DNA of 64,000 nucleotides, taken from assembly GCA_023630585.1 (NCBI GenBank), contig CM042560.1, positions 9,766,001-9,830,000 of the forward strand, given 5' to 3'. The first letter of the stretch is position 1. Each line of letters opens with the position of its first letter. Shown piece by piece: positions 12,035-23,264 of the stretch. Under the pieces are notes generated by a model. The model searched no databases and was not told the origin of the DNA. It worked only from the letters and a program-made list of their open reading frames with translations. A program made the position numbers and the translations under genes. This DNA is from Cranoglanis bouderius. Its lineage: Eukaryota > Chordata > Actinopteri > Siluriformes > Cranoglanididae.

Positions 12035-12505
12035 ACCTACCTAATCAAGACAGGCTAAATTTGGCCTGGGTTTAGGTCAGGGCTCTGTACAGGCCACTCC
12101 AGTTCTTCCACACCAACCTTGGCAAATCATGTCTTTATAGACCTTTGTGCACAGGGGAATTGTCATTATGAAAGAGGTTTCCACTAGACCCCTTTGTTCT
12201 AGTAAAGGGGAGTTCTTAATGCTACAGCAAATAAAGACATTCTAGACCAGTTGTCACCAACCCTGTTCCTGGAGATCTACCTTCCTGAAGACTTTAGCTT
12301 CAACCATAATCGTGCCCACCTGACCATCTAATCATTGCCTTAAGTCTTAAAGCAATGATTAAATGGTCAGGTGGGCATGATTATGTTCTAGACAATTGTG
12401 CTTGTGTGTGCTTCTAACTTTGTGGCATCAGTTTGGGGAAAGCCCAGATATGGGTGTGATGGTCAGGTGTCCACATACTTTTGGCCATATAATGTATCTT
12501 CTTAA
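12035..12505 (-). repeat. Tc1 remnant carrying a MITE
   Basis: Family sequence with ggtttaggtcagggctctg, attcttccacacc-type blocks and the end gatggtcaggtgtccacatac. It is a degenerate minus-strand Tc1 lacking most of its transposase. A MITE at 12248-12385 splits it and has duplicated 8 bp of it. Confidence 0.5.
12248..12385. mobile_element. hAT-type MITE with exact 8-bp target duplication
   Basis: The octamer TTCTAGAC occurs at 12240-12247 and again at 12386-12393, flanking a 138-bp insert that starts CAGTTGTCACCAACC. Eight-bp duplications are a hAT signature. The right half is a near-perfect hairpin (catgcccacctgaccat family, arms about 12304-12343 and 12345-12386) and does not mirror the left terminus, so the right terminal repeat is missing or replaced. 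Confidence 0.65.
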
Positions 12506-12566
12506 ATGTCTTTCTGGATGCATTTTATTTAATGATCTGTATGTAATCTTGTTCTTTTTATTTCAG

Positions 12567-12667
12567 GTCAGAAGATTCCACTTTTAGACACGAGTGACTC
12601 AGGTGTGAGGGGCTTGAAACTGCGACGTGAACAATCAGACTTAACCAGGGAACGCACTTGCTGCTAA
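12567..12667 (+). CDS. rab22a: Last coding exon of a Rab GTPase, rab22a-like
   Basis: After a polypyrimidine tract and tttcag, the frame (two bases complete a codon begun in the previous exon) reads QKIPLLDTSDSGVRG, then LKLRREQSDLTRERTCC and TAA. Human RAB22A ends with IP, a variable linker, GFKLRR and a Cys-Cys tail; the fit is close and better than to RAB31. In known family members this part is the hypervariable tail; its two Cys are geranylgeranylated and anchor the GTPase to early endosomes. The GTPase domain exons were not found in 1-12566, so the upstream intron is long or the exons lie outside. Assignment to rab22a is also supported by npepl1 downstream, which is a chromosomal neighbour in human. 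Confidence 0.75.
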
Positions 12668-13690
12668 TGCACAATTAGGCCAAATCTGTTTCTACCATTT
12701 TTCACCTCTTCATTACTAAGAAACAGAATGGATAACAGTGAAATATGGGAGCAGAGGAAGAATCTTTGACATCACCATCTTGGAATCTTCCTCAGTCTAA
12801 ACCCCAAACAGAGCCCTTTGCTAAAAATTCTATTCATTGCATTGCTGTCCAGAGTTCCTGTTACAACAGAAACTGCTACTCTTATAAAGCTCTGTCTGTG
12901 GCTAATTAAAGTGGAGTAGACTTCGGTATACCATCTCTGGTCGCTAAGACCTTAAGTCACTATCTACTTTGTGTTTATTTTTTGTAACTTTGTTTATTTT
13001 TTGTAAGTCTCAAAACATTTTAAAAAAAGACACTGGTTTTATTCCTGTTGAGAAATCAAAACGCTGTTCTGGTTCTCTGTTCCTCCATAACCTATATCAA
13101 TACACCTTTGTGTGCATACTTGAGGCACATTTTCATTTTTAGATTTTATGTTAAATCCATAATAAATGGCAGTTTTCTGGTTGATTGTAGATGGGAAATA
13201 TCTAAGCAAATTGTACAAAAAATGAAACTATCTACTTTGAGACCATGGGGCAACATTTATCTGAATAATTATTGCTAATGTTTTTCTTGTGGTAGAATCC
13301 TTTTTTCCTTTCAGATTACATCAACAGAATTCAACACAGTGAAAATGTTCTGTTTCATACAGTTAAAAATTGGTTACATATGTGTCACTAGGAGAATCAA
13401 TATTGATCTTTTTTTTTTAGTCATAGCGTTATGTTAGTCTTGAATTTATTGAAGTCCACCATTTAAAATCACACATCCTCAATCCTGGTCCTGGTTAGAG
13501 GGAGTACCCTTTGTCATTTTAACATTTTTCCTGCTCCCAACACACCTGATTCAACTAATCAGCTAAGCAACAGCCCTTCCTAAGTTGAAGTGGGTGTGTT
13601 AGAGTAGGGAAACACTAAATTGTGCAGGACAGGGGGTACTTCAGGGTTCATGAATTAACCTATTTTTAATAAATCACATTCACTTCTTAC
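12668..13690 (+). other. Probable rab22a 3' UTR
   Basis: Follows the stop codon without a splice break. Possible poly(A) signals are AATAAA at 13161 and at about 13665; which one is used cannot be told. A MITE lies inside at 13468-13650. Confidence 0.4.
13468..13650. repeat. Small MITE with inverted ends
   Basis: One end reads tcctcaatcctggtcctgg and the other carries the complement-like aggacagggggtacttcagg. The body contains cacacctgattcaactaatcag, a phrase common in small fish DNA elements. About 180 bp, with no ORF. Confidence 0.45.
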
Positions 13691-14922
13691 TACTTCCACA
13701 GAGTTTCTGCTAGGAATTTTTGGTGCTCTGTATGGTGTCCGGGATTGTTGCCGTTTTCCCGGACAAATGAGTATAATTCCGGTCTTATGTTAATTACAAC
13801 TGCTGCGAGTAAACACTGAAATTTTGGATTTAATTAACTTTTTTTTTTTAATTAAAATAGTCAATATGTAAATAAACAAATAAAAGTCAACAAGCCTATG
13901 AATGCAATAAACAGCCGAGAACAAAAAACTTCACTCTAATGAAAAATATTACTTTGACACGGCTGCCAAAGACATGTTATTTATCTTTGTTTTAATTAGA
14001 TTGAACTGTATTTAAAGAAGCACCCAAAACTTTCAACACATATTCTCAAATCGTTATTTCTGCTTATTTGCAGCTGGACCAGGATCATACAGTCTCATTA
14101 GGCTGATCAGAATCGCTTGCTTTTAAGAGTCAACTATTTTGCCATAAACAAAACAAAAGTGTAACATTACCCATTTTGGTGTCAGAATAAACTCCTATTA
14201 ATTTGTGAGGAAGAGATGTGCTATGTAAAATCGATCTCCAAATTTGGTGCTCCACAGATGGAGTGTACATAGATAAAGTAACTAGAATGGAAATGGTAGT
14301 TTCAGAACCAAAGACTAGGGGAACTAGGGAGTGACATCGAGAACAGTATTAGTAAATGGGGAAAGTTCATTAAGGCACAGATGTCAAAATCTGAATTTCA
14401 CTGCACAACGATGTATAATCCAAAACATGACCCAGAAATTGAAAAGAGGTGGTTGAGCGGCACTGGAGGACAGAAAGTCCCTTTGGTATCGCAATACATA
14501 GTGATGGGGGAAACGGAGTGGCTATGCAAATTGATGATTGTGAATTCACTGACAGTTTCAGGTTCCCAATTCAGTCCACACGTGACCTTTTATGTGGGGA
14601 ATGGATGGGAGTCAAAAGACTTGGGACAAATGATGAAAAAAAGCGGAAAGAGGTGAGTGGGAACTACAGAGCATCCTTTAATTTTCCACTTAGCTGACAA
14701 ATCATACATTAAGATTTTGTGTACTACTGTCATGATGGGAATCATGGGAGGTGGTGATCAATAAGAAAACACAAATGCAAATGACTGAAACACCTGTAGC
14801 AGAATCTAAAACAACTGAGCTGCTAAAAGAAATGGAAAGGCAGGTGAATTGTGGTCCAACCAACATGACACTGATGTGGGCACAAGGAGGCCACAAGGCA
14901 TCTAGAACCAAGTTACAATATT
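13691..14922. other. Unassigned, possible retroviral debris
   Basis: No gene recognised. Two overlapping short frames at 14381-14697 in different phases cannot both be real and match nothing I know. A short frame at 14751-14948 contains NCGPTNMTLMW. The block directly precedes an L2 insertion that is followed by retroviral integrase sequence, so it could belong to the same old provirus; this is a guess. Confidence 0.25.
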
Positions 14923-17395
14923 GTCACATTTTACATTTACATTTATAGCATTTAGCAGACGCCCATATCCAGAGCGACGTACAAGAGTGCTTTAAATTCT
15001 CCATCAATGAATATTTCATTTCTGGTTCGTACGACTACAACGAAGTGCACTGAACACAAACCTGTTGAAAAGAGAGCAGCTGTTAGGAGGGTTTTTTTTT
15101 TGTTTGTTTTTTGTTTTGTTTTTTTGAAGAAAAAAACTAATTATCAAGGGGTAAGTATTTAGAAAAGAGGTATGTCTTTAGGCGTTTCTTGAAGATAGCC
15201 AGCAACTCGGCTGTTCTGACATTGATGGGAAGTTCATTCCACCACCTTGGTGCCAGAACAGAGAAAAGTCGTGAGGCAGATCTACCTTGCATCCTGAGAG
15301 GGTGGGACCAGTCGAGCAGTGCTTGTTGACCTGAGGGAGCGTGGTGCGGTGCGTGGGGTGATGAGAGCTCTAAGATAAGAGGGTGCTGTTCCAATTTTGG
15401 CTTTGTAGGCAAGCATCAATGTTTTGAATTTGATGCGTGCAGCCACTGGAAGCCAGTGAAGGGAGCGCAGCAACGGGGTGGTGCAGCTGCATTCTGGATC
15501 ATCTGTAGAGGACGGGTAGCACTCAAAGGTAGACCTGCCAGGAGCGAGTTGCAGTAGTCTAGTCTGGAAATGACAAGAGACTGCACAAACAACTGAGTGG
15601 CCTGTATTGTTAGAAATGGACGAATCCTTCTAATGTTGTAAAGGATAAACCGACAGGACCGTGTTAGATTAGTAATATGTGATGAAAAGGACAGCTGAAT
15701 GTCCACGATTACCCCAAGGTTACGAGCAGTAGTCGAAGAAGAGATCATGGAGTTGTCCAAGGAGATCATGAGATCCTGGCATGGGGATGAATCTCCTCAG
15801 ATGAAGAGCAGTTCAGTTTTGCTGGGGTTGAGTTTCAGTTGATGAGCTGCTATCCACGATGAAATGTCTGTCAGACATGGTGTGATCCGGGCAGAAACAG
15901 TGGTGTCTGAAGGAGGGAAGGAAAAGTTAAGTTGAGTATCATCAGCATAGCAATGGTAAGAGAGCCCATGTGAGGAGATGACTTTGCCAAGAGAGTGGGT
16001 ATAGAGGGAAAAGAGGAGAGGACCAAGTACTGAGCCTTGTGGGACACCAGTAGAGAGTCTGCGAGGTGCAGATGTTGATCCCCCCCATGATACCTGATAT
16101 GAACGACCTTCCAAGTATGAACCAAACCATTGCCATGCTGCTCCATAAATTCCAAGACTCTTGAGGGTAGTCAGGAGAATCTTGTGGTTGACTGTGTCAA
16201 ATGCAGTAGACAGGTCAAGCAAGATGAGAACAGAGGACAGTTTGGCTGATCTGGCTGCATGAAGTTTTTCAGTGATGGCCAAGAGGGCAGTCTCTGTGGA
16301 GTGTGCTGCTTTAAAGCCAGACTGGTATGGAAATTGAAGGTGGTTCTGTGAGAGACAGAGAGACAGTTGATTATATACAGTGCATTCAAGTAGTTTAGAA
16401 AGGAAAGAGAGAAGTGATACCGGTCTGCAATTGCTGATGTCAGACATATCCAGTGTAGGCTTCTTCAGGATGGGAGTAACCCATGCTTTCTTGAAGGAAG
16501 CTAGAACTTGGCCAGATGACAGGGAACCATTGATGATTGTAGAGATGAAGGGCAGAAGGTCTGGCAGGATGGTCTGGAGCAATGTGGAGGGAATTGGATC
16601 CAGTGGGCAGGTGGTAGGGTTTCAGGACAGGATGACTTCTTGAATCTCTTGTGTTGCTAGGGTAGAAAAATGTGACAGAAGGAGGAGAGAGAGAAATGTG
16701 ACAGAAGGAGGGGAGACCTGTGTGAGAATAGAATTAGTCTGAGTAGGGGTGAAGGTCTTGCAGATTTCCTTAATCTTCCCATCACAGAAGGAGGCAAAGT
16801 CATCTGCAGACAGCGAGGAAGAAGCAGGTGAAGCCGGAGGGTTGAGAAGTGATGAGAAGATGTTGTGGAGCTTGCGAGGATCTTTGGCAGCAGCTTCAAG
16901 CTTTTCCTTGTAGAAGTCCGTCTTGGCAGAAGTCACATCCAATGAGAACTGAGACAAGAGAGCGCGGTAAGAGGCAAGATCCGAGTCAATATGCGTTTTC
17001 CTCCACCTTCTCTCTGCTGATCTCAGTTCTCTTCTACAGCTGCGCAACACGTCCGACAGCCAAGGATCAGGGCAAGAAGTCTTCCTAGATTTGGTAAACA
17101 GAGGACAAAGATGATCCATGGTTGAGGAGAGAGAGGATAGGAAAGTGTCAGTGGCTGAGTTTAAGGGTAGAGAAGAAAAGGAATCAGGGTCAGGGAGAGA
17201 TGAGAGGGTGCAAGAAGCTACAGATGAAGGGGGGACAGAGTGGAGGTTCTGACAGGTTACAGAAAGGTGTTGGTAGCGAAATTTGGAAGAAATAGGAAGA
17301 AAAAGACTGAACGATACCAGGTGATGATCAGAGGTGTGAAGTGGGGTGGTGGTCAAGTTCGTGGCTGTAGAAGGACGAGTGAAGATGAGATGAGA
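14923..17395 (-). mobile_element. L2-type LINE, 5' truncated
   Basis: Minus-strand non-LTR retrotransposon. Reading 5' to 3' (17395 down to 14923): the end of an endonuclease domain (TSDHHLVSF), a linker (17491-16622 frame), and a reverse transcriptase frame at 16582-15797 with WVTPILKKP, CRPVSLLSFLSKLLE, LLDLSTAFDTVNH, GVPQGSVLGPLLF and the catalytic YADDTQL. The tail of the ORF is in shifted frames at 15769-15137 (LDYCNSLLAGLP, LLDWSHPLRMQ). The 3' end is tttacatttatagcatttagcagacgc, typical of fish L2 tails. Broken by frameshifts and lacking the endonuclease start; the 5' junction falls near 17395. Confidence 0.9.
15797..16582 (-). pseudogene. L2 reverse transcriptase fragment
   Basis: Longest open stretch of the LINE, 261 codons, covering RT motifs 1 to 5, with the FDTVNH Asp and the YADD pair as metal ligands. 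It would copy the LINE RNA at a nicked target site. The frame stops after LKLNPSKTELLFI and the continuation lies in another frame, so the protein is truncated. Confidence 0.85.
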
Positions 17396-18575
17396 ATGGT
17401 GGAAAGGGTAAATGGTACCCTCAAGGCTAAGTTCAACAAGATCTGTGCTAGCACTAAACTTAATTGGGTTGATGCCTTGCCTCTTGCACAATGAGATATC
17501 GCATGCAAACTACCAGAAATGCGCATCTAACGCCGCATGAAATGCTTACGGTTTGACCCATGCCTGTGCCATACTGGAAGAGTCCCTACAAAGGACCATC
17601 TCTAGAGCAACTGCAAATGGAGCTTAAGGCTTATATGCAACAACTAACTGCCATACATAAAGCTATTTATTTACAGGAAAAGAGAAAAGAACCGAGAGAA
17701 GAAGCAGAAGCACCCTGCCCAGTTGTTCCTGGAGATCAGGTATATCTGAGGGTGTTCAGGAGAAAGTGAAATGAACCCAGAAGGGAAGGTCCATATAAAG
17801 TGGTACGAGCTACCCCAACAGCAGTACAGGTGGAAGGTAGTAACACTTGGTATCATTTGAACCACTGTACTAGGGTCCCTAGAATAAGAACCAGGGAGCA
17901 AGAAGAGGAAGGTCAGGCTGCTGACACCTCAGAAGAAAGTCAGGAAGAGATAGAAACGGGTTCAAATGAAGGCAAGAGGGAAACAGAGACATGCCCAACT
18001 GAACGTGATGAAAGAGAAGGTGATGAACCAGCGTCCGCCTCTGTGGAACAAGGGAGTGAGAGAGGTGAGCCTAGCAATGTGCCCAGTTCTTACTGCAGCA
18101 TACCTGTTGCAGCTGATCCCACAGACTCAGGGTGCTCCACTAGCCTCCAGGCAAACTTCCCCACAATTGATTTCTCAGCCCTTGTCTGGTCCCCAGAACA
18201 GTCCTAAATCAGCTCTTACAAAACAAAATTTGAATGAGGGAAGAAAAATATCCAGAGATAGTGTCACTGGTGTAGAAGAAAAGGAAAAATGACTGGAAAT
18301 CGCACAAAACAATGAGTGGTATAAAAGGGCAATGTATACAGCAAATGAATCAAGAATGAGTAATAGTCTGCTATGCACACCATCACCTTTGAGAAAACTC
18401 ATAGTAGTACCCAACCAGCATGTCAGCAGTGCACTGACTTTAATAGAAATTTTTGTCATGTGCACATGTCTGATAGGCTGTACTGCCCTGCTGAAAGTTT
18501 ATCACATCTAGGTAATCCGGACTACCAAAAATACTACAATTCACCAGAATGGGGAGAATGGTGCCAAAGCTTGTA
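17396..18575 (+). mobile_element. Endogenous retrovirus remnant: integrase end and env start
   Basis: From 17396 the frame carries the end of an integrase core (MVERVNGTLK, then NWVDALPLAQ), followed after frame breaks by the C-terminal DNA-binding region (PGDQVYLRVFRRK, HLNHCTRVP near 17730-17880). A Glu-rich spacer and an envelope-like frame around 18300-18570 (WYKRAMYTANES) follow. The order pol then env and the sequence style are those of old fish gamma/epsilon-like proviruses. In-frame stops and a LINE at its left and a MITE at its right show it is long dead. Confidence 0.7.
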
Positions 18576-19096
18576 CAGTACTGTGCAAAAGTTTTAGGCA
18601 CCCTATTTTTTTTTAGTACAAACTTTGTTATAGATTTTTTGTTTTATGACTTCTACATTATCAAGTCAGTACAAAAAACATTTTAGATTCCCAAACATAA
18701 TTACAAAAGCACAAAATTAAATGTTATAGAAAAATATTTGTATGTCATTAAAGAAAACCACATATTACATAAGAGACCACTTTTCAGACAAAAAACACAA
18801 TGAAGGCTGCTGGGTTTTGCTGCAAAAATAAGAAGCAAGTGCAACAGTCAAAGTCTCCAGAAGAACTGTGGCTGGTTCTGCAAGATGCTCAATAAAACTT
18901 ACCAGCTATTTTCCTTATAAAACTGCACAAATGGTACAGGAGACTACTATTTTTGTTTTTATTTTTTTGTCACACCAAATATTGATTTTGTTTCATTTAC
19001 TACTGTTTACCGCTCTTTGCGGTATTTTTGTTTTATGTAGAAACATTTAATTTCATTATTTTGAAGGCCTAAACTTTTGCATTTTGCACAGTACTA
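18576..19096. mobile_element. Mariner/Tc1 MITE, 'cagtactgtgcaaaag' family
   Basis: Ends are CAGTACTGTGCAAAAG after TA on the left and the complement on the right (cttttgcattttgcacagtact). About 520 bp, no transposase. An inverted copy lies at 34627-35160, and a transposase-bearing element with the same ends lies at 23265-24836. Sits inside the envelope-like retroviral remnant. Confidence 0.75.
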
Positions 19097-19115
19097 TATG
19101 TACAAATAGAAACTA

Positions 19116-19230
19116 CAACCCCAATTCCGAAAAGACAGTATGGACAATGGAAAAAACAAAAAGACTCATTTGAAAATTCAATTCACCCTCTACTATACTG
19201 AAAACACATTATTAACACATTATTTGATGT

Positions 19231-19269
<39 letters not shown>

Positions 19270-19795
19270 ATTCACTCATTTCAAATCTGATGACTGCAAC
19301 ACACTCCAAAAAAGTTGGGACAGTCGACTGTTTACCACTGTGTAACATCACCTTTTGTTTTAATAACACTTATTAAGCGTTTGGGCACTGAAGACACCAG
19401 TTGGTTAAGTTTAGCGAGTGGAATTTTCCCCCATTCATTCATTCTGCATTTCTTCAGCTGCGCAACTGTACGGGGCCTTCGTTGCCTTATTTTGCACTTC
19501 ATAATGCGCCACACATTTTCAAGGTCATACTGCAGGCAGGCCATGCCAACACCCGCACTCTCTGCTTACGCAACCATGCGTTTGTAATCTGGCCAGAATG
19601 TGGTTTGGCGTTGTCCTGCTCTGGATGGCAGCAAATGTTGCTCCAAAATGTGTACATATCTTTCTGCATTAATGGTGCCCTCACAGATGTGCAAGTTACC
19701 CATGCCATAGGCACTGACACACCCCCATACCATGACAAACGCTGGCTTTTGGACCTGATGCTGATAACAGTTTGGATGGTCCTTTTCCTCCTTGG
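19116..19795 (-). mobile_element. Tc1-like transposon ('caacccc' family), 3' half
   Basis: Left end CAACCCCAATTCCG after TA. Minus-strand transposase pieces at 19332-19858 contain the AGHANTRTLC / WPACS-type region, QDNAKPHSGQ (second catalytic Asp) and the C-terminal SVPKRLISVIK. A T-run of about 30 lies at 19236-19265. The element stops at 19795, where another transposon begins; its N-terminal half is not seen beyond that transposon. Confidence 0.75.
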
Positions 19796-21138
19796 TAGGT
19801 GTATTTTAACAGTGAGAAACAGAATAACAACAAAAAAATCCAGAAAAACGCATTTCAAAAAAGTTATAAATTGATTTGCATTTTAAGGAGTGAAATAAGT
19901 ATTTGATCCCTTCGACTTAGTACTTGGTGGCAAAACCCTTGTTTGCAATCACAGAGGTCAGAGGTTTCTTGTAGTTGGCCACCAGGTTTGCACACATCTC
20001 AGGAGGGATTTTGTCCCACTCCTCTTTGCAAATCCTCTCCAAGTCATTAAGGTCTCGAGGCTGACGTTTGGCAACTCCACAGCTTTTCTATGGGATTACG
20101 GTCTGGAGACTGGCTAGGCCACTCCAGTACCTTAATGTGCTTCTTCTTGAGCCACTCCTTTGTTGCCTGGCTGTGTGTTTTGGGTCATTGTCATGCTGGA
20201 ATACCCATCTATGACCCATTTTCAATGCCCTGGCTGAGGTAAGGAGGTTCTCACCCAAGATTTGATGGTACATGGCCCCGTCCATCGTCCCTTTGATGCG
20301 GTGCAGTTGTCCTGTCCCCTTAGCAGAAAAACACCCCCAAAGCATAATGTTTCCACTTCCATGTTTGACGGTGGGGATGGTGTTCTTGGGGTCATAGGCA
20401 GCATTCCCCCTCCTCCAAACACGGCGAGTTGAGTTGATGCCAAAGAGCTCGAATTTGGTCTCATCTGACCACAACACTTTCACCCAGTTCTCAGCTGAAT
20501 CATTCAGGCAAACTTCAGACAGGCCTGTACATGTGCTTTCTTGAGCAGGGGGACCTTGTAGGCGCTGCAGGATTTCAGTCCTTCACGGCGTAGTGTGTTA
20601 ATTGTTTTCTTGGTGACTATGGTCCCAGCTGCCTTGAGATCATTAACAAGATTCTCCTGTGTAGTTCTGGGCTGATTCCTCACCGTTCTCATGATCATTG
20701 AAACTCCACGAGGTGAGATCTTGCATGGAGCCCCAGACCAAGGGAGACTGACAGTTATTTTGTGTTTCTTCCATTTGCGAATAATCGCACCAACTGTTGT
20801 CACCTTCTCACCAAGCTGCTTGGCGATGGTCTTGTAGCCCATTCCAGCCTTGTGTAGGTCTACAATCTTGTCCCTGACATCCTTGGACAGCTCTTTGGTC
20901 TTGTCCATGGTGGAGAGTTTGGAATCTGATTGATTGATTGCTTCTGTGGACAGGTGTCTTTTATACAGGTAACAAGCTGAGACTAGGAGCACTCCCTTTA
21001 AGAGAGTGTTCCTAATCTCAGCTCATTACCTGTGTAAAAGACACCTGGGAGCCAGAAATCTTGCTGATTGATAGGGGATCAAATACTTATTTCACTCATT
21101 AAAATGCAAATCAATTTATAACTTTTTTGAAATGCACC
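19796..21138 (-). mobile_element. Tc1-like transposon with most of its transposase
   Basis: Inverted repeats around caaatcaatttataacttttttgaaatg near 21095-21130 match the complement at about 19850-19910 (ggagtgaaataagtatttgatccc on one side). Transposase on the minus strand in two frames: 20992-20504 with KELSKDVRDKIVDLHK, an HTH and KKHKITVSLPWSG; then 20483-20088 with VLWSDETKFELFG (first Asp), MLWGCFSAKGTG and QHDNDPKHTA (second Asp). The third acid region is shifted or degraded near 20090. Inactive as read. Confidence 0.8.
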
Positions 21139-21278
21139 TGGCGTGTGTATCTTTTTCGCCCGCTTGGTATTTGTGATTTCTTAGCACGCATCATTAAGAC
21201 TTTTGATTAAAAGTATAACGCTATTCAGTATGTAGATACATGTTGATGATGGAATGTGACTTTAAAAAAAAAAAAAAC

Positions 21279-21566
21279 TGTCTCATCTCATGCCAACATT
21301 GAAAAAGTGTCATGGGAAAATGGAGAGAGAGAGAGACTCAGGACTTGGTAATAATGGTGGCGTGGGGCCAGTGATGTGAATTGATTGTGTAAAGAGAAAC
21401 TGGAGAGATAATAATTTTGAAATTGTACAAAAGAATGTACCAAGACTGAGATCATCAGCTGATCTCCAGACCAGCTTGACTTTGTTGTTTGTATAATAAA
21501 GTCTATATTTGGCATCAAGACCCCAAGACTCTTAGAGTGTTTTTGCTGAAGAAGATTCTTCCACAT
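21279..21566 (+). repeat. Candidate retroviral LTR
   Basis: A purine run of 14 A ends at 21278, followed by TGTCTCATCTC; an AATAAA lies at about 21495; the block can be ended at cttccaca (21566). TG..CA ends with a poly(A) signal and a preceding purine tract fit a 3' LTR of the provirus seen at 17396-18575, which would place three transposons between its env and LTR. No second LTR copy was found, so this is tentative. Confidence 0.3.
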
Positions 21567-21597
21567 TGTCTGTAGACACTAGTGTCTGTAGCGGATA

Positions 21598-22065
21598 ACC
21601 TTCAATATATCTTAGTAATCCCTGCCCACAATTCACACCTTGAGAGAGACTGAAATTACTCTTGATTAGCCACCTGAGAGAACTAATTAGCATAGACCAG
21701 CAAACACTTCCAAGCAACACTACAGAAGCAACAATACAATACAACAATTCTAGTGGCAAGAATCTAGATCCAACTGAGTCAAGTGGATAGTACACAAAAG
21801 TCAGAATCCTACCTTACTAGTAGAGAATTAAATTCAAGATAGAACAACTTAAAGCACACTGAATATTGAGCTAGATACACCTTCAATATATCTTAGTAAT
21901 CCCTGCCCACAATTCACACCTTGAGAGAGACTGAAATTACTCTTGATTAGCCACCTGAGAGAACTAATTAGCACAGACCAACAGACACTTCCAAGCAACA
22001 CTACAGAAGCAACAATACAATACAACAATTCTAGTGGCAAGAATCTAGATCCAACTAAGTCAAGA
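21598..22065. repeat. Direct duplication of about 185 bp
   Basis: The stretch 21598-21784 (ccttcaatatatcttag ... ctagatccaactgagtc) recurs at 21880-22063 with only a few changes, separated by about 95 bp. Both copies are open on the minus strand, which explains two similar short frames there; I see no gene. Confidence 0.8.
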
Positions 22066-22526
22066 ACATAGATAGTAACATCTATCATATCTATCTACTA
22101 ACTTAATAAAATGTTCGGTAACACTTTAGAATACTGATCCATCATTAATGAATAATGACACAGGAAGAAATGAATAACACAATATTAACATTCTAGTAAC
22201 TACTATTAACTAACTAGAAACTCTGATTAACGAATTAGTAAGTAATCTCACAATATGAATCCGGTAGTTCACTATTAGCTAATCAATAACTACTATTTAT
22301 TTCATGCCTCCCAGAGAACTACTAAGAAACTATATACATTTTCATAATTAATGCAAAACCGCTACTGTAAACGAATAGACAAGATTATTTACATAATCAA
22401 TAAGTAACAGCAGACTTAAGATTTGGGTAAGCTGTTAATAATTAGTATATTTTATCATTTCTCCTAGAGAACTATTTACTAACCATGGATCATTTTAAAG
22501 AAATGGCTTTTTAAATGCAGATTTCG
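22066..22526. other. Nothing recognised
   Basis: AT-rich sequence full of actaact/aatgaataa phrases; no exon, ORF or repeat boundary that I can support. Confidence 0.4.
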
Positions 22527-22531
22527 GGACC

Positions 22532-23034
22532 TGTTACACCACAGAATCAGAGCGGGATGCAAGTGCAGGGAAAAAGTCACTTTATTAGGGATAGCCAGAA
22601 GTATAGGAACAGGTTAAATCGCTAGGCTGAGGCAGAATCGATAAACAGTCCAGGTTCGTACGCACGGCAAACTATCCAAAAGGGGCAAGGCAATAATCCG
22701 AAGTCGATACACGAAGCAAAGATCAAAACACCAGAATAGACGGTCCAGAATATACAGGCTTGGTATAAGCAGAAAACAACGTGACTGAGCAAATACTTCG
22801 CGCCGAGGCGAAGAAACACAGGTTTAAATACGTGAACAAAACAAGAGTTAACATAAGACACCTGAGACACATTAATACACATTAGGAACATAACCAATGA
22901 AAACACAGGAGCGGAGACAAGCGACGAACCAAAACAAAGACATACGTGGCGAAGTAAACAAAATGAAAGTCCGTGAATTGCGGAAGTGCGCTGCTCTCCT
23001 GCTTCGGCGATCAGCGCAAAGGGGAATCGTAACA
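22532..23034 (-). mobile_element. Solo LTR with GGACC target duplication
   Basis: The block starts TGTTACACC and ends GTAACA, and is flanked by GGACC at 22527-22531 and 23035-23039. A 5-bp duplication with TG..CA ends is the hallmark of LTR integration. On the minus strand an AATAAA followed by gtgactttttccctgc lies near the end, so transcription of the element would run right to left. Length 503 bp, no internal region, hence a solo LTR left by LTR-LTR recombination. Confidence 0.8.
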
Positions 23035-23264
23035 GGACCTTACTCCCGTGGCCAATTTTCTGTCACCCCTCTTCTGTCCCTTATTTGTAATAATGTTTTC
23101 CACATTATTATTAATACTTAAATAAAGAGAAGACGGCTTAGATCCACACTTCTCACTGAATCACTAGAGAGTCATGGAGTCTACTGGAGCATTTCAATTT
23201 AATCAGCCATACCCCAAATGCCAGACAAATTGTAACCTACACAGTGATTTATTTATTTAATGTA

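Noticed and set aside
14381..14697. Two overlapping 80-90 codon frames as a gene
   Set aside because: They use different phases of the same DNA, have no splice or family support, and lie in repeat-derived surroundings.
15871..16389. Short extra frames over the L2 reverse transcriptase
   Set aside because: They are out-of-frame shadows of the 261-codon RT frame.
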